From Nocardia blacklockiae (GTDB lineage: Bacteria > Actinomycetota > Actinomycetes > Mycobacteriales > Mycobacteriaceae), in the NCBI RefSeq assembly GCF_015477355.1, contig NZ_JADLRJ010000010.1:62001-126000 (forward strand): a stretch of 64,000 bases of DNA, in the 5' to 3' direction. Below, one piece after another: positions 26,953 through 34,679 of the stretch. Positions within the stretch are counted from its first letter, which is position 1; each line of letters starts with the position of its first letter. Both the position numbers and the translations under genes were made by a program. Below the pieces are notes generated by a model, which saw only the letters and a list, made by a program, of their open reading frames with translations, was not told the origin of the DNA and ran no database searches.

Positions 26953-26988
26953 ACCGGCGATCGGTGGACGGCCCCACCGATCGCCGGT
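26953..26988. terminator. Hairpin terminator, second of two
   Basis: Perfect 15-bp arms (ACCGGCGATCGGTGG, 26953-26967, and its complement, 26974-26988) with loop ACGGCC. It lies between the convergent sigma factor and DoxX genes and probably serves the DoxX side. Confidence 0.72.
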
Positions 26989-27004
26989 CGTACTTATCGA
27001 GTTG

Positions 27005-27436
27005 TCACCGGGCGAGCGAGCCGCGCAGGTCGGTGAGGGTGGCGCGGCGCTCGTAGGCGATCCAGGCGAAGATCGCGGCGAGGGCCAGCGGGAAGATCGC
27101 CATCGCGGGCTTGTCGGCGATGAAGGCCTGCGTGCCCGCGGCGAGCACGGTGAGCACGGCCAAGCCGACGGCGGCCAGGGCGGTCAGGCGCGGCACCATC
27201 AGGCCGATACCGCCGGCGACCTCCGCGACTCCGATGAAGATCAGCAGCCCGAGGGGGATGGTCAGATTCGCGGAGGCGTTCTCCGCCAGGGCGGTCGGCA
27301 TCACGAGCTTCGGCCCGCCGGAGGCGATGACGAAGAACAGGCCGAGCACGATCTGCAGGGTCCACAGGACGCGGTGGCGGATCTTGCCGGGAACGGCGTC
27401 GGCGGTGAAGGTGGCAGCGGCGTTGGCGGTGGTCAT
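27005..27436 (-). CDS. DoxX-family membrane protein
   Basis: 143 residues with four membrane helices (starting at LWTLQIVLGLFFVIASGGPKL). DoxX-like proteins of this small type have unclear roles in redox or quinone biology. ATG 27436 gives a complete protein. Two strong hairpins lie just beyond its stop and separate it from the convergent sigma factor gene. Confidence 0.85.
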   Translation of the reverse strand: MTTANAAATFTADAVPGKIRHRVLWTLQIVLGLFFVIASGGPKLVMPTALAENASANLTIPLGLLIFIGVAEVAGGIGLMVPRLTALAAVGLAVLTVLAAGTQAFIADKPAMAIFPLALAAIFAWIAYERRATLTDLRGSLAR

Positions 27437-27560
27437 TTCTTCGGTCCTTCTGGTCGGTCGCGCCGGGTTGGTGGCGCGTTCACCAGAAGAGACGGAGCCT
27501 CGTCCGAGGATTCATCGCTGTCCGCGAAAATTCTTCGGGAACGCGTCGTCCCTCGGACAC

Positions 27561-27594
27561 GAGCGGGCCCCGGGACGATCCCCGGGGCCCACTC
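27561..27594. terminator. Hairpin terminator after the DUF6131 gene
   Basis: GGGCCCCGGG (27565-27574) and CCCGGGGCCC (27581-27590) form a perfect stem around ACGATC, flanked by GAG/CTC that extends it. It lies 40 bp beyond the DUF6131 stop and upstream of the DoxX gene. Confidence 0.7.
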
Positions 27595-27637
27595 CTGTTG
27601 CCGGAGTGCATTCTTCGGGCACGTGCGGCGATGGCGC

Positions 27638-27793
27638 TCAGTAATAGTGCGCTCGCCCGCCGACCGGGCGGCCCACCGCGCCGAGCAGCGCGAGGATCGC
27701 CCCGACCACGAGGGCGATGATGCCCAAGGTCCACAGGACCGGGATGTTGAAGATGAACCCGAGGACCAGGAGAATGACTCCGATGGTAAGCAT
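27638..27793 (-). CDS. DUF6131-type small membrane peptide
   Basis: 51 residues from ATG 27793, with GAGGAAG upstream. Two hydrophobic helices (LTIGVILLVLGFIFNI and LWTLGIIALVVGAILALLG) are followed by the conserved ending GRPVGGRAHYY. Peptides of this pattern are common in Nocardia and Mycobacterium; their role is unknown, perhaps envelope stress. Confidence 0.8.
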   Translation of the reverse strand: MLTIGVILLVLGFIFNIPVLWTLGIIALVVGAILALLGAVGRPVGGRAHYY

Positions 27794-27921
27794 GGCGTAC
27801 TTCCTCACTCCGAAAATATCTGTACGGCAATCGTTTCCAGCACTCGGCGCCTGAGCGTCTCGTGCCGACCAAACCCGCAATACCCCGATATCCGCGGACC
27901 TAACAGGAGGAGTGCGCCCGG

Positions 27922-28722
27922 CTACCGTCCGGTGAGTTCGGCGACCACCGGCGCGAACCTCTCGGCGTAGTCGGCGCCGAAGACGAAGTAGGAGAAGCCC
28001 AGCTCCTCCCGTCGCCGCTGGATCTCCTCGACGGCGGCCTTCGGGTCGTCCGGCAAGATGGCCAGCGCGCCCGCCGCGCGCAGCGCCGCGGGGTCGGTGT
28101 CGGGCGGCGCCATGTGCGGCGCGACGTAGTCGCCGATCACCGGCACGGCGAGCGCCAGTTCCACGTCCTCGGTGCGGAATTCGCGTGCCAGCCGCTCGAC
28201 CTCGTCTCGGGACTGCGGCCCCAGCGCGAAGGTCACCGTGTCGGCGGCCTCGGCCGCCAGCGCGCGGGCCTTCGGTCCGAGGACGGCCATCGCGACCGGC
28301 GTGTGCAGGTCCGGGCCGTCGAATTCCCGCAACGCCCTGACGGTTTCGCGCACCTGGTTCAGTCGCTCACCCGGCGACGGGACAGGAATCCCCTTGTCGC
28401 GCAGCTCGTCCTCGATGCCCGGCCGACCGGTGCCGATGCCGAGCTCGAAGCGCCCGTCGGTCAGCAGCGACAGCGAATGCGCCTCCCACGCCGTCAGCCA
28501 GGGGGAGCGGAACGGCGACGCGTACACCCAGGTGCCCACGCGCAGGTCGGTCAGGGCGGCGACGGTGGCCAGCAGCGGGGCGGGCGCGGGCTGAGTGAGC
28601 GGGAAATCGGGGACCAGCAGCGTCGAGTAGCCGCTGTCGGCAATGCGGCGCGCGCGGTCGCGCCACGCCGGTAGGTCGGTCATGAGCGGGGCGACGACCC
28701 CGAATCGGAATGGTCTCGTCAT
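27922..28722 (-). CDS. LLM-class F420-dependent oxidoreductase
   Basis: 266 residues with the luciferase-like TIM barrel: FRFGVVAPLMTDLPAWRDRARR at the start, ALTDLRVGTWVYASPFR and RFELGIGTGRPG in the middle. It ends with the FGADYAERFAPVVAEL segment usual in F420-dependent members. AGAGGAG precedes ATG 28722. The substrate is unknown. It is divergent from the SRPBCC/ArsR operon. Confidence 0.9.
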   Translation of the reverse strand: MTRPFRFGVVAPLMTDLPAWRDRARRIADSGYSTLLVPDFPLTQPAPAPLLATVAALTDLRVGTWVYASPFRSPWLTAWEAHSLSLLTDGRFELGIGTGRPGIEDELRDKGIPVPSPGERLNQVRETVRALREFDGPDLHTPVAMAVLGPKARALAAEAADTVTFALGPQSRDEVERLAREFRTEDVELALAVPVIGDYVAPHMAPPDTDPAALRAAGALAILPDDPKAAVEEIQRRREELGFSYFVFGADYAERFAPVVAELTGR

Positions 28723-28814
28723 GCCGTACTCCTCTCTGCGGTCGGCGAGAGCCTGCCGGCCGACGCGACACAGCCTGGATCGCTCCATGGTCGTTGGCAT
28801 CGGTACGCCGTAGG

Positions 28815-28836
28815 TATAATATAAGTCAAAACTTAT
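28815..28836 (+). promoter_or_regulatory. -10 box TATAAT and adjoining ArsR-type operator
   Basis: TATAAT at 28815-28820 abuts the inverted repeat ATAAGT-CAAA-ACTTAT (28821-28836), 14 bp upstream of the SRPBCC start. A repressor bound there would block transcription start. The ArsR protein of the same operon is the natural candidate. Confidence 0.68.
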
Positions 28837-28849
28837 GAAGGAGGACGCG

Positions 28850-29503
28850 ATGGCACTGTTGACCGATCCCGTGGAAGTGGCCGGACTCGTGGTCCGGGAG
28901 GTACGCAACGGCACCCGTGAGGGGGCGCCCACCAAAATCGCCGTCGCGCGGCGCACATACGCCACCGACCGGAAAGATCTGTGGCACGCGCTGACCGACA
29001 GCGAGCGGATTCCGCGCTGGTTCCTGCCGGTCAGCGGAGATCTGCGGGTCGGCGGTCGGTACGCGCTGGAGGGCAATGCGAGTGGTGTCGTCGAGCGGTG
29101 CGAGGCGCCGGAGCGGTTCGCCGTCACCTGGGAGATGGGGCCGCAGGTGTCGTGGCTGACGGTCACGCTCACGCCCGAGGGCGAGGGCACCGTGCTGGAG
29201 TTGGTGCACGAGGCGCACGTCGATCCCGATCTGTGGGCGCAGTTCGGGCCCGGCGCGGTGGGCGTCGGCTGGGACCTGGCCCTGATGGGGCTGGGCCTGC
29301 ACCTGTCGAGCGGCGAGGCGGTGGATCCCGAGGCGGGCGCGGCCTTCCCGACCACGCCCGAGGGCCGGGCCTTCGTGCGGGCCGCCGCGGCGAGCTGGGC
29401 CGACGCCGCGGCCGCCGCCGGTGACGACCTCGCGCAGGCCCGCGCGGCCGCCGAGCGGACGACGGATTTCTACACCATCGAGCCCGAGGATTCGAATTCT
29501 TGA
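28850..29503 (+). CDS. SRPBCC-domain protein (AHSA1-like)
   Basis: 217 residues of the START-like fold: VARRTYATDRKDLWHALTDSERIPRWFLPV is the typical AHSA1 opening. ATG 28850 has AGGAGG exactly placed; an ATG at 28835 falls inside the operator. The stop overlaps the ArsR start. Pairs of AHSA1-type and ArsR genes are common in actinobacteria; the small-molecule ligand is unknown. Confidence 0.88.
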   Translation: MALLTDPVEVAGLVVREVRNGTREGAPTKIAVARRTYATDRKDLWHALTDSERIPRWFLPVSGDLRVGGRYALEGNASGVVERCEAPERFAVTWEMGPQVSWLTVTLTPEGEGTVLELVHEAHVDPDLWAQFGPGAVGVGWDLALMGLGLHLSSGEAVDPEAGAAFPTTPEGRAFVRAAAASWADAAAAAGDDLAQARAAAERTTDFYTIEPEDSNS

Positions 29504-29901
29504 CCGCTGCGTCGCAGGCGCGAATTTTCGACGCGCTCGGCGACCAGATCCGCCGCACCGTGCTGGAGCTGCTCGCCACCACCGGCGAGCAGCCCGCCGG
29601 CGCGATCGTGGCCGCCGTCCAGCGGGAGGCGAGCATCTCCCAGCCCGGCGTCTCCCAGCACCTCAAGATCCTGCGCGACGCGGGCCTGGTGACCGTCCGC
29701 GCCGAGGGCACCCGCCGCTTCTACGCCCTCGACCAGGCGGGCATAGCGGCCGCCCGAGCCTGGCTCGCCCTCCTCGCCGAGCCCCTCACCCAATTCGCCC
29801 AACCCATGGACGCCCTCGCCACCGAGATCGCCCGCGGTAAACGCGCTCGCCGCAGGGATATCCCCGACCTGCCGGAGGAGACACGAGCCGAAGGGGCCTG
29901 A
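29500..29901 (+). CDS. ArsR-family regulator
   Basis: 133 residues from TTG 29500, which overlaps the TGA of the SRPBCC gene. The winged helix-turn-helix covers residues 5-85 (DALGDQIRRTVLELLA, SQPGVSQHLKILRDAGLV). No cysteine metal site is seen, so it is not a classical metal sensor. It probably represses its own operon through the palindrome at 28821-28836. Confidence 0.88.
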   Translation: MTAASQARIFDALGDQIRRTVLELLATTGEQPAGAIVAAVQREASISQPGVSQHLKILRDAGLVTVRAEGTRRFYALDQAGIAAARAWLALLAEPLTQFAQPMDALATEIARGKRARRRDIPDLPEETRAEGA

Positions 29902-30048
29902 GGTTCGCTCTCGTGCGCGGCTGCGGTTCGTGCGCGGTGGGCGCTCGCTACGGCAGGTGGGATCGGAGGAACATGCCGGACCGTGTCGGGCCGAGGGTTG
30001 TGCGGTGCGGTGGGTACGCTCGCGCGGAACCCGCGACAAGGAGTGTGT

Positions 30049-30831
30049 ATGGGCGTCACCGCCACCGACAGCCTGGCCCGGATCGCGTTTCCGCTGCCGC
30101 CGTGCCCGGACGAGGATCGGGCGTTTCACGAGCAGTGGCCGGTGCGGCTGGGGGACACCGACGGCGACGAGCGCTTGCGGCTGGACGCCGTGGCGCGGTA
30201 TCTGCAGGACATCGGGTACGACCACCTGAAGGTCGTCGAGGACGGGGAGCTGCATCCGGGGTGGATCGTGCGCCGCACCGTGATCGACGTGCTGCGGCCG
30301 ATCGCGTTCGGCGACCGGGTGCACCTGCGGCGGTGGCCGTCGGCACTGTCGAATCGCTGGTGCAACATGCGGATTCAGGTGCGCGGCGAGGACGGTGGCC
30401 TGATCGAGACCGAGATGTTCCTCATCCACGTGGACATCGAGGGGGCGCGACCCGCCCGCATGACCGACCGCTTCATGGCGCCGATGCTCGCGGCCACCAC
30501 CGAACACCGTCTGCGGTGGCGCGCCGCCCTGCGCGAGTCCACCGGCATCGACGCACAGGTGTGGCCGTTCCCGTTGCGCGTCACCGACATCGACCGCTAC
30601 GGCCACGTCAACAACGCCGTGCACTGGGAGGCCGTGGAGGAGGCGATGGCGCGCTTCCCCGACAGCCAGGCCCTGCCCTACCGGGTGATCCTCGAGCACG
30701 CCGGCCCGGTCATGGCGGGCGACGACGTCCTCGTCCGCGCTTGGCACGCCGACTCCGCCCTGCACGTACAACTCGAAGTAGACGGCAGCGCACGCACTTT
30801 GGCCCGCATCGAATCGAATCTCACCGCTTAG
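30049..30831 (+). CDS. Acyl-ACP thioesterase (FatA-like double hotdog)
   Basis: 260 residues from ATG 30049, with AAGGAG upstream. Two hotdog domains are present: VRLGDTDGDERLRLDAVARYLQDIG in the first and DIDRYGHVNNAVHWEAVEE in the second, with the Asn/His pattern of acyl-ACP thioesterases. It would release free fatty acids from ACP or related thioesters. A stand-alone gene with its own promoter in the 147-bp gap before it. Confidence 0.87.
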   Translation: MGVTATDSLARIAFPLPPCPDEDRAFHEQWPVRLGDTDGDERLRLDAVARYLQDIGYDHLKVVEDGELHPGWIVRRTVIDVLRPIAFGDRVHLRRWPSALSNRWCNMRIQVRGEDGGLIETEMFLIHVDIEGARPARMTDRFMAPMLAATTEHRLRWRAALRESTGIDAQVWPFPLRVTDIDRYGHVNNAVHWEAVEEAMARFPDSQALPYRVILEHAGPVMAGDDVLVRAWHADSALHVQLEVDGSARTLARIESNLTA

Positions 30832-30847
30832 AGCGGTCCGCGCCGGA

Positions 30848-31327
30848 TCAGAGCCAGCGGCGGACGTGGGTGCGGTAGTCGGCGTAAACCTGGCCGAAAC
30901 GTGTTGTGAGATAGCGCTCTTCGGGCTCGATGACCAGTCGGGTGACGAGCAGGAGCGCGAGGGGGAGTAGGAGGAGCGGCCACCAGGTGTCGGCGAGGAT
31001 GCCGAAGCCGAGGACGGCCGCGGCGAGGCCCGTGTACATCGGGTTGCGGGAGAAGCGGTAGCTGCCGGTGGTTATCAGTGTCGAGACCGGTCGGTGCGGG
31101 ACGATCGTCGTGCGGTGCCGCACGACCGCCGCAGCGCCGGACAGTGTGAACAGCACGCCTGCCGCGCCGATTACGGCCCCGGTGACGGCCCTCGGGAGGC
31201 CGCCGCCGAGGGAGAGGGGCAGGACCTCGTTCAGCAGGATGCCGCCCGCGAGCGCGGCGGCGTAGTAGAGCGGCGGCGGGATGTAGACGACGTGTGCGCC
31301 GCGTTCGGAGACGGAGCTGGCGGCCAT
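30848..31327 (-). CDS. Isoprenylcysteine methyltransferase-like membrane protein
   Basis: 159 residues with four membrane helices and the ICMT/phospholipid methyltransferase signature TGSYRFSRNPMYTGLAAAVLG plus IEPEERYLTTRFGQVYADYRTHVRRWL. Members methylate small lipids or prenyl acceptors; the substrate is unknown. It is divergent from a TetR gene, with an operator between them, and is probably its target. Confidence 0.88.
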   Translation of the reverse strand: MAASSVSERGAHVVYIPPPLYYAAALAGGILLNEVLPLSLGGGLPRAVTGAVIGAAGVLFTLSGAAAVVRHRTTIVPHRPVSTLITTGSYRFSRNPMYTGLAAAVLGFGILADTWWPLLLLPLALLLVTRLVIEPEERYLTTRFGQVYADYRTHVRRWL

Positions 31328-31342
31328 GATCGGCTCACTTTC

Positions 31343-31361
31343 GATAGAGTGAAACTCTATC
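31343..31361. promoter_or_regulatory. Inverted repeat, probable TetR operator
   Basis: GATAGAGT-GAA-ACTCTATC, perfect 8-bp arms, lies 16 bp from the ICMT start and 24 bp from the TetR start, so one bound dimer could control both. Confidence 0.7.
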
Positions 31362-31384
31362 TAATAGATGACTACTCTGATGCG

Positions 31385-32032
31385 GTGGTTGTCAAGAGGC
31401 GATACGAGTCGGCGCACCGGCAGGACCAGGCGCGTCGGACCCGGCTGGCGGTGCTGGACGCGGCGCGGACCCTGTTCGTGTCCGCCGGCTACGGCGCCAC
31501 CACCCTCGCGGCGGTCGCGCGGGAGGCCGGGGTGGCGGTCCAGACGGTGTACAAGATCTTCGGGAACAAGAAGACGCTGCTGTCGGACCTGGTGGACGTG
31601 ACGATCGCCGGCGACGACGAGCCGACCGAACTCGCCCGGCGGCAGTTCGTGGACGACATCCGTGCCCTCGGCGACGCCCGCGCCAAATTGGCGAGGTACG
31701 CAACGCATCTCGCGAGCACCCATGCCCGGGAGGCGGAGATCATGCTCGCGGTCGAGAGCGCCGCCGCCGTCGACCGGGACGCGGCCGACATCCTGCGGAA
31801 GAACCGGGAGGAGCGGCGAGCGGGGATGACGATGTTCGCCGCGGACCTGGCCGAGACCGGCGAACTCCGCCCCGACTACTCCCGCGACATGATCGTCGAC
31901 GTGCTGTGGCTGGCCATGGACGTGCGCAACTTCGAGTGGCTCGTCCGGCAGCGCGGGTGGAGCCCGGCGCAATTCGAGCGCTGGTACGTCGAGTCGGTGG
32001 CGGCGGCCATCCTGGTCGAGGGCGGAAAGTAG
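31385..32032 (+). CDS. TetR-family regulator
   Basis: 215 residues from GTG 31385. The HTH region is RLAVLDAARTLFVSAGYGATTLAAVAREAGVAVQTVYKIFGNK. An upstream GTG at 31349 is possible but lies inside the operator palindrome, so the later start is preferred; neither has a strong ribosome site. It likely represses the divergent ICMT-like gene and itself. Confidence 0.85.
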   Translation: MVVKRRYESAHRQDQARRTRLAVLDAARTLFVSAGYGATTLAAVAREAGVAVQTVYKIFGNKKTLLSDLVDVTIAGDDEPTELARRQFVDDIRALGDARAKLARYATHLASTHAREAEIMLAVESAAAVDRDAADILRKNREERRAGMTMFAADLAETGELRPDYSRDMIVDVLWLAMDVRNFEWLVRQRGWSPAQFERWYVESVAAAILVEGGK

Positions 32033-32074
32033 CGACGGAACGCACGGCTCGGTGGTATCGCAGAAAAAAGTAGT

Positions 32075-32089
32075 GGAATGGATCATTCC
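32075..32089. promoter_or_regulatory. Inverted repeat upstream of the TIGR03086 gene
   Basis: GGAATG-GAT-CATTCC lies about 61 bp upstream of the start at 32150. It differs from the 31343 palindrome, so another regulator probably binds it. Confidence 0.5.
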
Positions 32090-32149
32090 GTTCTGTTAGA
32101 CTGGGAACAACAGGCCACGGAGAGCGCGGCCCGAAGGAGAGGCGAGAAG

Positions 32150-32740
32150 ATGACCGAGAACACCGTGACCGAGTGGACCGTGCTGGACGAGGCGCACACC
32201 GCGCTGCGGACCGTGGTGCGCGGGCTGACGGAGGCGGACCTGCTCCGGCCGACGCCCTGCGCGGAATGGACTGTGGCGCAGGTGATTCAGCACGCGGCGG
32301 GAGATCAGGTCGCGTACGCGGCGTTCCTCACCGGCGGGCCCGGTCCGGAGGAGAACCCCTTCGCGCCGTCGGGCACCCTCGCCGAACCCGCCGAGGCCGT
32401 CATCGAGCGCGCGACGACCGCGGCCGCCGCCGCGTGGGCGACGGTTCCCGCCGACACCGCCGAGGTCTCGGTGCCGATCCCGCCGAACAAGCTGACCGCG
32501 GAGATGGGCGTCGGGGCGTGCGCGCTCGACGCCGCGGTGCACGCCTGGGATCTCGCGGTCGCGTCCGGCCAGCCGTCGCCGCTCACACCCGAACTGGCCC
32601 GGCGGCTGCTGCCGGTCGCACACACCCTGGCCGACCCGCTGCGCGGCTTCGCGTTCGCGGAAGCCTTGAGCGGCAACGACTCCGGCGATGTCGACGCATT
32701 GTTGCGCTACCTCGGCCGCGACCCCGAATGGCAGGCCTGA
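32150..32740 (+). CDS. TIGR03086-family DinB-like metal-binding protein
   Basis: 196 residues from ATG 32150, with AAGGAGA upstream. The four-helix DinB/mycothiol-dependent fold is shown by PTPCAEWTVAQVIQHAAGDQ and ALDAAVHAWDLAVASGQP, which hold the usual His metal ligands. Family members are mycothiol-linked or detoxifying enzymes of mostly unknown substrate. A palindrome upstream suggests inducible control. Confidence 0.87.
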   Translation: MTENTVTEWTVLDEAHTALRTVVRGLTEADLLRPTPCAEWTVAQVIQHAAGDQVAYAAFLTGGPGPEENPFAPSGTLAEPAEAVIERATTAAAAAWATVPADTAEVSVPIPPNKLTAEMGVGACALDAAVHAWDLAVASGQPSPLTPELARRLLPVAHTLADPLRGFAFAEALSGNDSGDVDALLRYLGRDPEWQA

Positions 32741-32749
32741 CCCGCCGCG

Positions 32750-33274
32750 TCAGGGGCGGAAGACCGCCCGGACGCAACCCTGGTACTTGTGCTTGAACAG
32801 CTCGTATCCGCGTGCCGCGTCCTCCAGCGGCATGTCGTGGGTGACGAGGTAGGACGGGTCCAGGTCGCCCTGGCGGAGGTAGTCGAGCATGCGCGGCACG
32901 TACCGCTGGCCGTGCTGCTGGGCGGTGCGCAGGGTGAGGCTCTTGTTGGTCAGTGCGGCCATCGGGAACTTGTCGGTCAGGCCGTAGATGCCCAGGACCG
33001 ACACGGTGCCGCCCTTGCGGCAGGCCAAGATCGCCTGCCGCAGCGGTAGAGCACCGCGAAAGCCGCTGTGCCGGTGAGACTGTCGGGTAGCGGTGTGCGC
33101 GCGTGCAGGGTCACCTCGGTGCCGAGGTTGTTCGGCGTCGCGCCAACACCTTTCGGCCTCGGCCACCGGCACCCCGATCGTGAGCGTCCGGGCGCGCCCG
33201 CCGCGGGACTCGACCTGCACGGCCTTCCCCGCGAGGGCGGTCAGCCGGCGTACGGCCTTGTCGAGGTAGGACAT
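32750..33274 (-). pseudogene. Chimeric remnant: SRPBCC N-terminus joined to alcohol dehydrogenase C-terminus
   Basis: An open frame of 174 codons with AGGAGAG before ATG 33274. Residues 1-47 (RTLTIGVPVAEAERCWRD) are the start of an SRPBCC cyclase/dehydrase-like protein. The SRPBCC sequence then continues in another frame for about 30 codons (NLGTEVTLHARTPLPDSLTG). At about 33045 it switches to the last 100 residues of a zinc alcohol dehydrogenase of the formaldehyde-dehydrogenase type (AILACRKGGTVSVLGIYG to GCVRAVFRP). A frameshift plus a deletion of roughly one gene length explains this. It lies 11 bp after the DUF4383 gene. Confidence 0.78.
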
Positions 33275-33285
33275 GAACTCTCCTG

Positions 33286-33777
33286 TCAGGCGGCCGGGCT
33301 GGGGCCGCCGACGGTGCCGGGGCGGGCGCTGCCGTGGCGGGTGCCGGTCGCGCGGGGCAGGATCAACCCGAGTAGCACCATGCCGGCGCCGAGGCCGAGG
33401 TGCAGCCAGTTGTCGGCGTTGTTCACGGGCACGAAGTTGGCGTCGCTGGACCGGTCGATGAGCAATCCGTACAACCACAGCAGCAGGTAGATCACGCCGC
33501 CGCCGAGCAGGAAGCCGCGTGCGGTGACGGCTGTGCGCGCGGCGAGCAGGCCGACGACGCCGAACAGCAGATGCACGATGTTGTGCAGCACCGATACCTG
33601 GAAGACACCGAGCAGTTTCGCGTCGGTGTGGTGACCGGCCCAGGTCAGAGTGTCGTAGTCGGTGGTGATGCCGGGAATGAAGCCCAGGATGCCCACCAGC
33701 AGGAACACCGCGCCGACCGCCAGCGAGCCGAACTGGACGACGGAGCGCCGATGCGTATGCGCGTCGAAGGTTGTCAT
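33286..33777 (-). CDS. DUF4383 membrane protein
   Basis: 163 residues with four membrane helices. The pattern AVFLLVGILGFIPGIT and SVLHNIVHLLFGVVGLLAARTA is diagnostic of DUF4383, common in actinobacteria, function unknown. It probably once headed an operon with SRPBCC and alcohol dehydrogenase genes, now reduced to the chimera downstream. Confidence 0.87.
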   Translation of the reverse strand: MTTFDAHTHRRSVVQFGSLAVGAVFLLVGILGFIPGITTDYDTLTWAGHHTDAKLLGVFQVSVLHNIVHLLFGVVGLLAARTAVTARGFLLGGGVIYLLLWLYGLLIDRSSDANFVPVNNADNWLHLGLGAGMVLLGLILPRATGTRHGSARPGTVGGPSPAA

Positions 33778-33884
33778 GACGGGAGGCCTTTCGAATCGGC
33801 TGTACGGCAGCGCACGCGGTGCTGCCGTCGATGTCGGCGACTTACCCTCGGGTGTTCGGCGAAAACAGGCACCGGGGCGATCGG

Positions 33885-34655
33885 TCAGCCTGCGGCGTGG
33901 GACAGCGCGAAGGCGAGGAGGAAACCGGCCACGGTGATGGGGCCGATCCACAGCTGGGCGTCCTCGAACGCCTCCGGGATCATGGTGTCGGCGATCATCG
34001 TCAGGATCGCGTTACCGGCCAGCGCGGTGATCGCGGCGAGCACCGCCGCGGGCGCACCGCCGAGCGCGCCGTATCCGAGCATCGCCGCCAGTGCGCTGAT
34101 TACCGCGATCCCCGCCCACAACCCGAACACGTAGCCGCGGCCGCGCCCGGCGCGCCGCATACCCGACGCGCTGGACAGGCCCTCCGGAATATTGCTCACG
34201 AACACGGCCGCGACCGTGACCGCGCTGACCGAGCCGCCGCCGAGCAGGCTGGTGCCGATCACGATCGACTCGGGTACGCCGTCGAGCAGCGCGCCCAGCG
34301 CGATCGCGGTCCCGGAACCCGACTGCTGTGCCTCGGACGGTTGCTGGTCGCCTGAGCGCTTGCGGTGGCGGGCGCCGTGCCGGGCCAGCGCCACGTTCGC
34401 GCCCGTGTAGAGCAGCGCCCCGCTCACCGCCCCGACCGCCGTCCACGCCATGCCGCCGCGCTCGTGCGCCTCGCCGATCAGCTCGAACGACACCGCCGAC
34501 AACAGCACACCGCTACCGAAGGCCATCACCGCCGCGACCAACCGGGTCGGTATCCGGCCCAGATAGCCGGCCACCGCGCCGATCAGCAACGCCGAACCGG
34601 CCAGCAGACCCCAGCCGCCGGCCTCGAACACACCCGTCACCGCATCACTCCGCAC
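33885..34655 (-). CDS. ZIP-family metal transporter
   Basis: 256 residues with about eight membrane helices. The conserved helices read FGSGVLLSAVSFELIGEAHERG and IALGALLDGVPESIVIG, then FVSNIPEGLSSASG, carrying the His/Glu metal ligands of ZIP proteins. A short His/Arg/Lys-rich loop (ARHGARHRKR) separates the halves. It should import divalent metal such as zinc. The start GTG or ATG at 34655 gives full length. Confidence 0.87.
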   Translation of the reverse strand: MRSDAVTGVFEAGGWGLLAGSALLIGAVAGYLGRIPTRLVAAVMAFGSGVLLSAVSFELIGEAHERGGMAWTAVGAVSGALLYTGANVALARHGARHRKRSGDQQPSEAQQSGSGTAIALGALLDGVPESIVIGTSLLGGGSVSAVTVAAVFVSNIPEGLSSASGMRRAGRGRGYVFGLWAGIAVISALAAMLGYGALGGAPAAVLAAITALAGNAILTMIADTMIPEAFEDAQLWIGPITVAGFLLAFALSHAAG

Positions 34656-34679
34656 ACCTGGCTCATGAACTCGTCCGGG

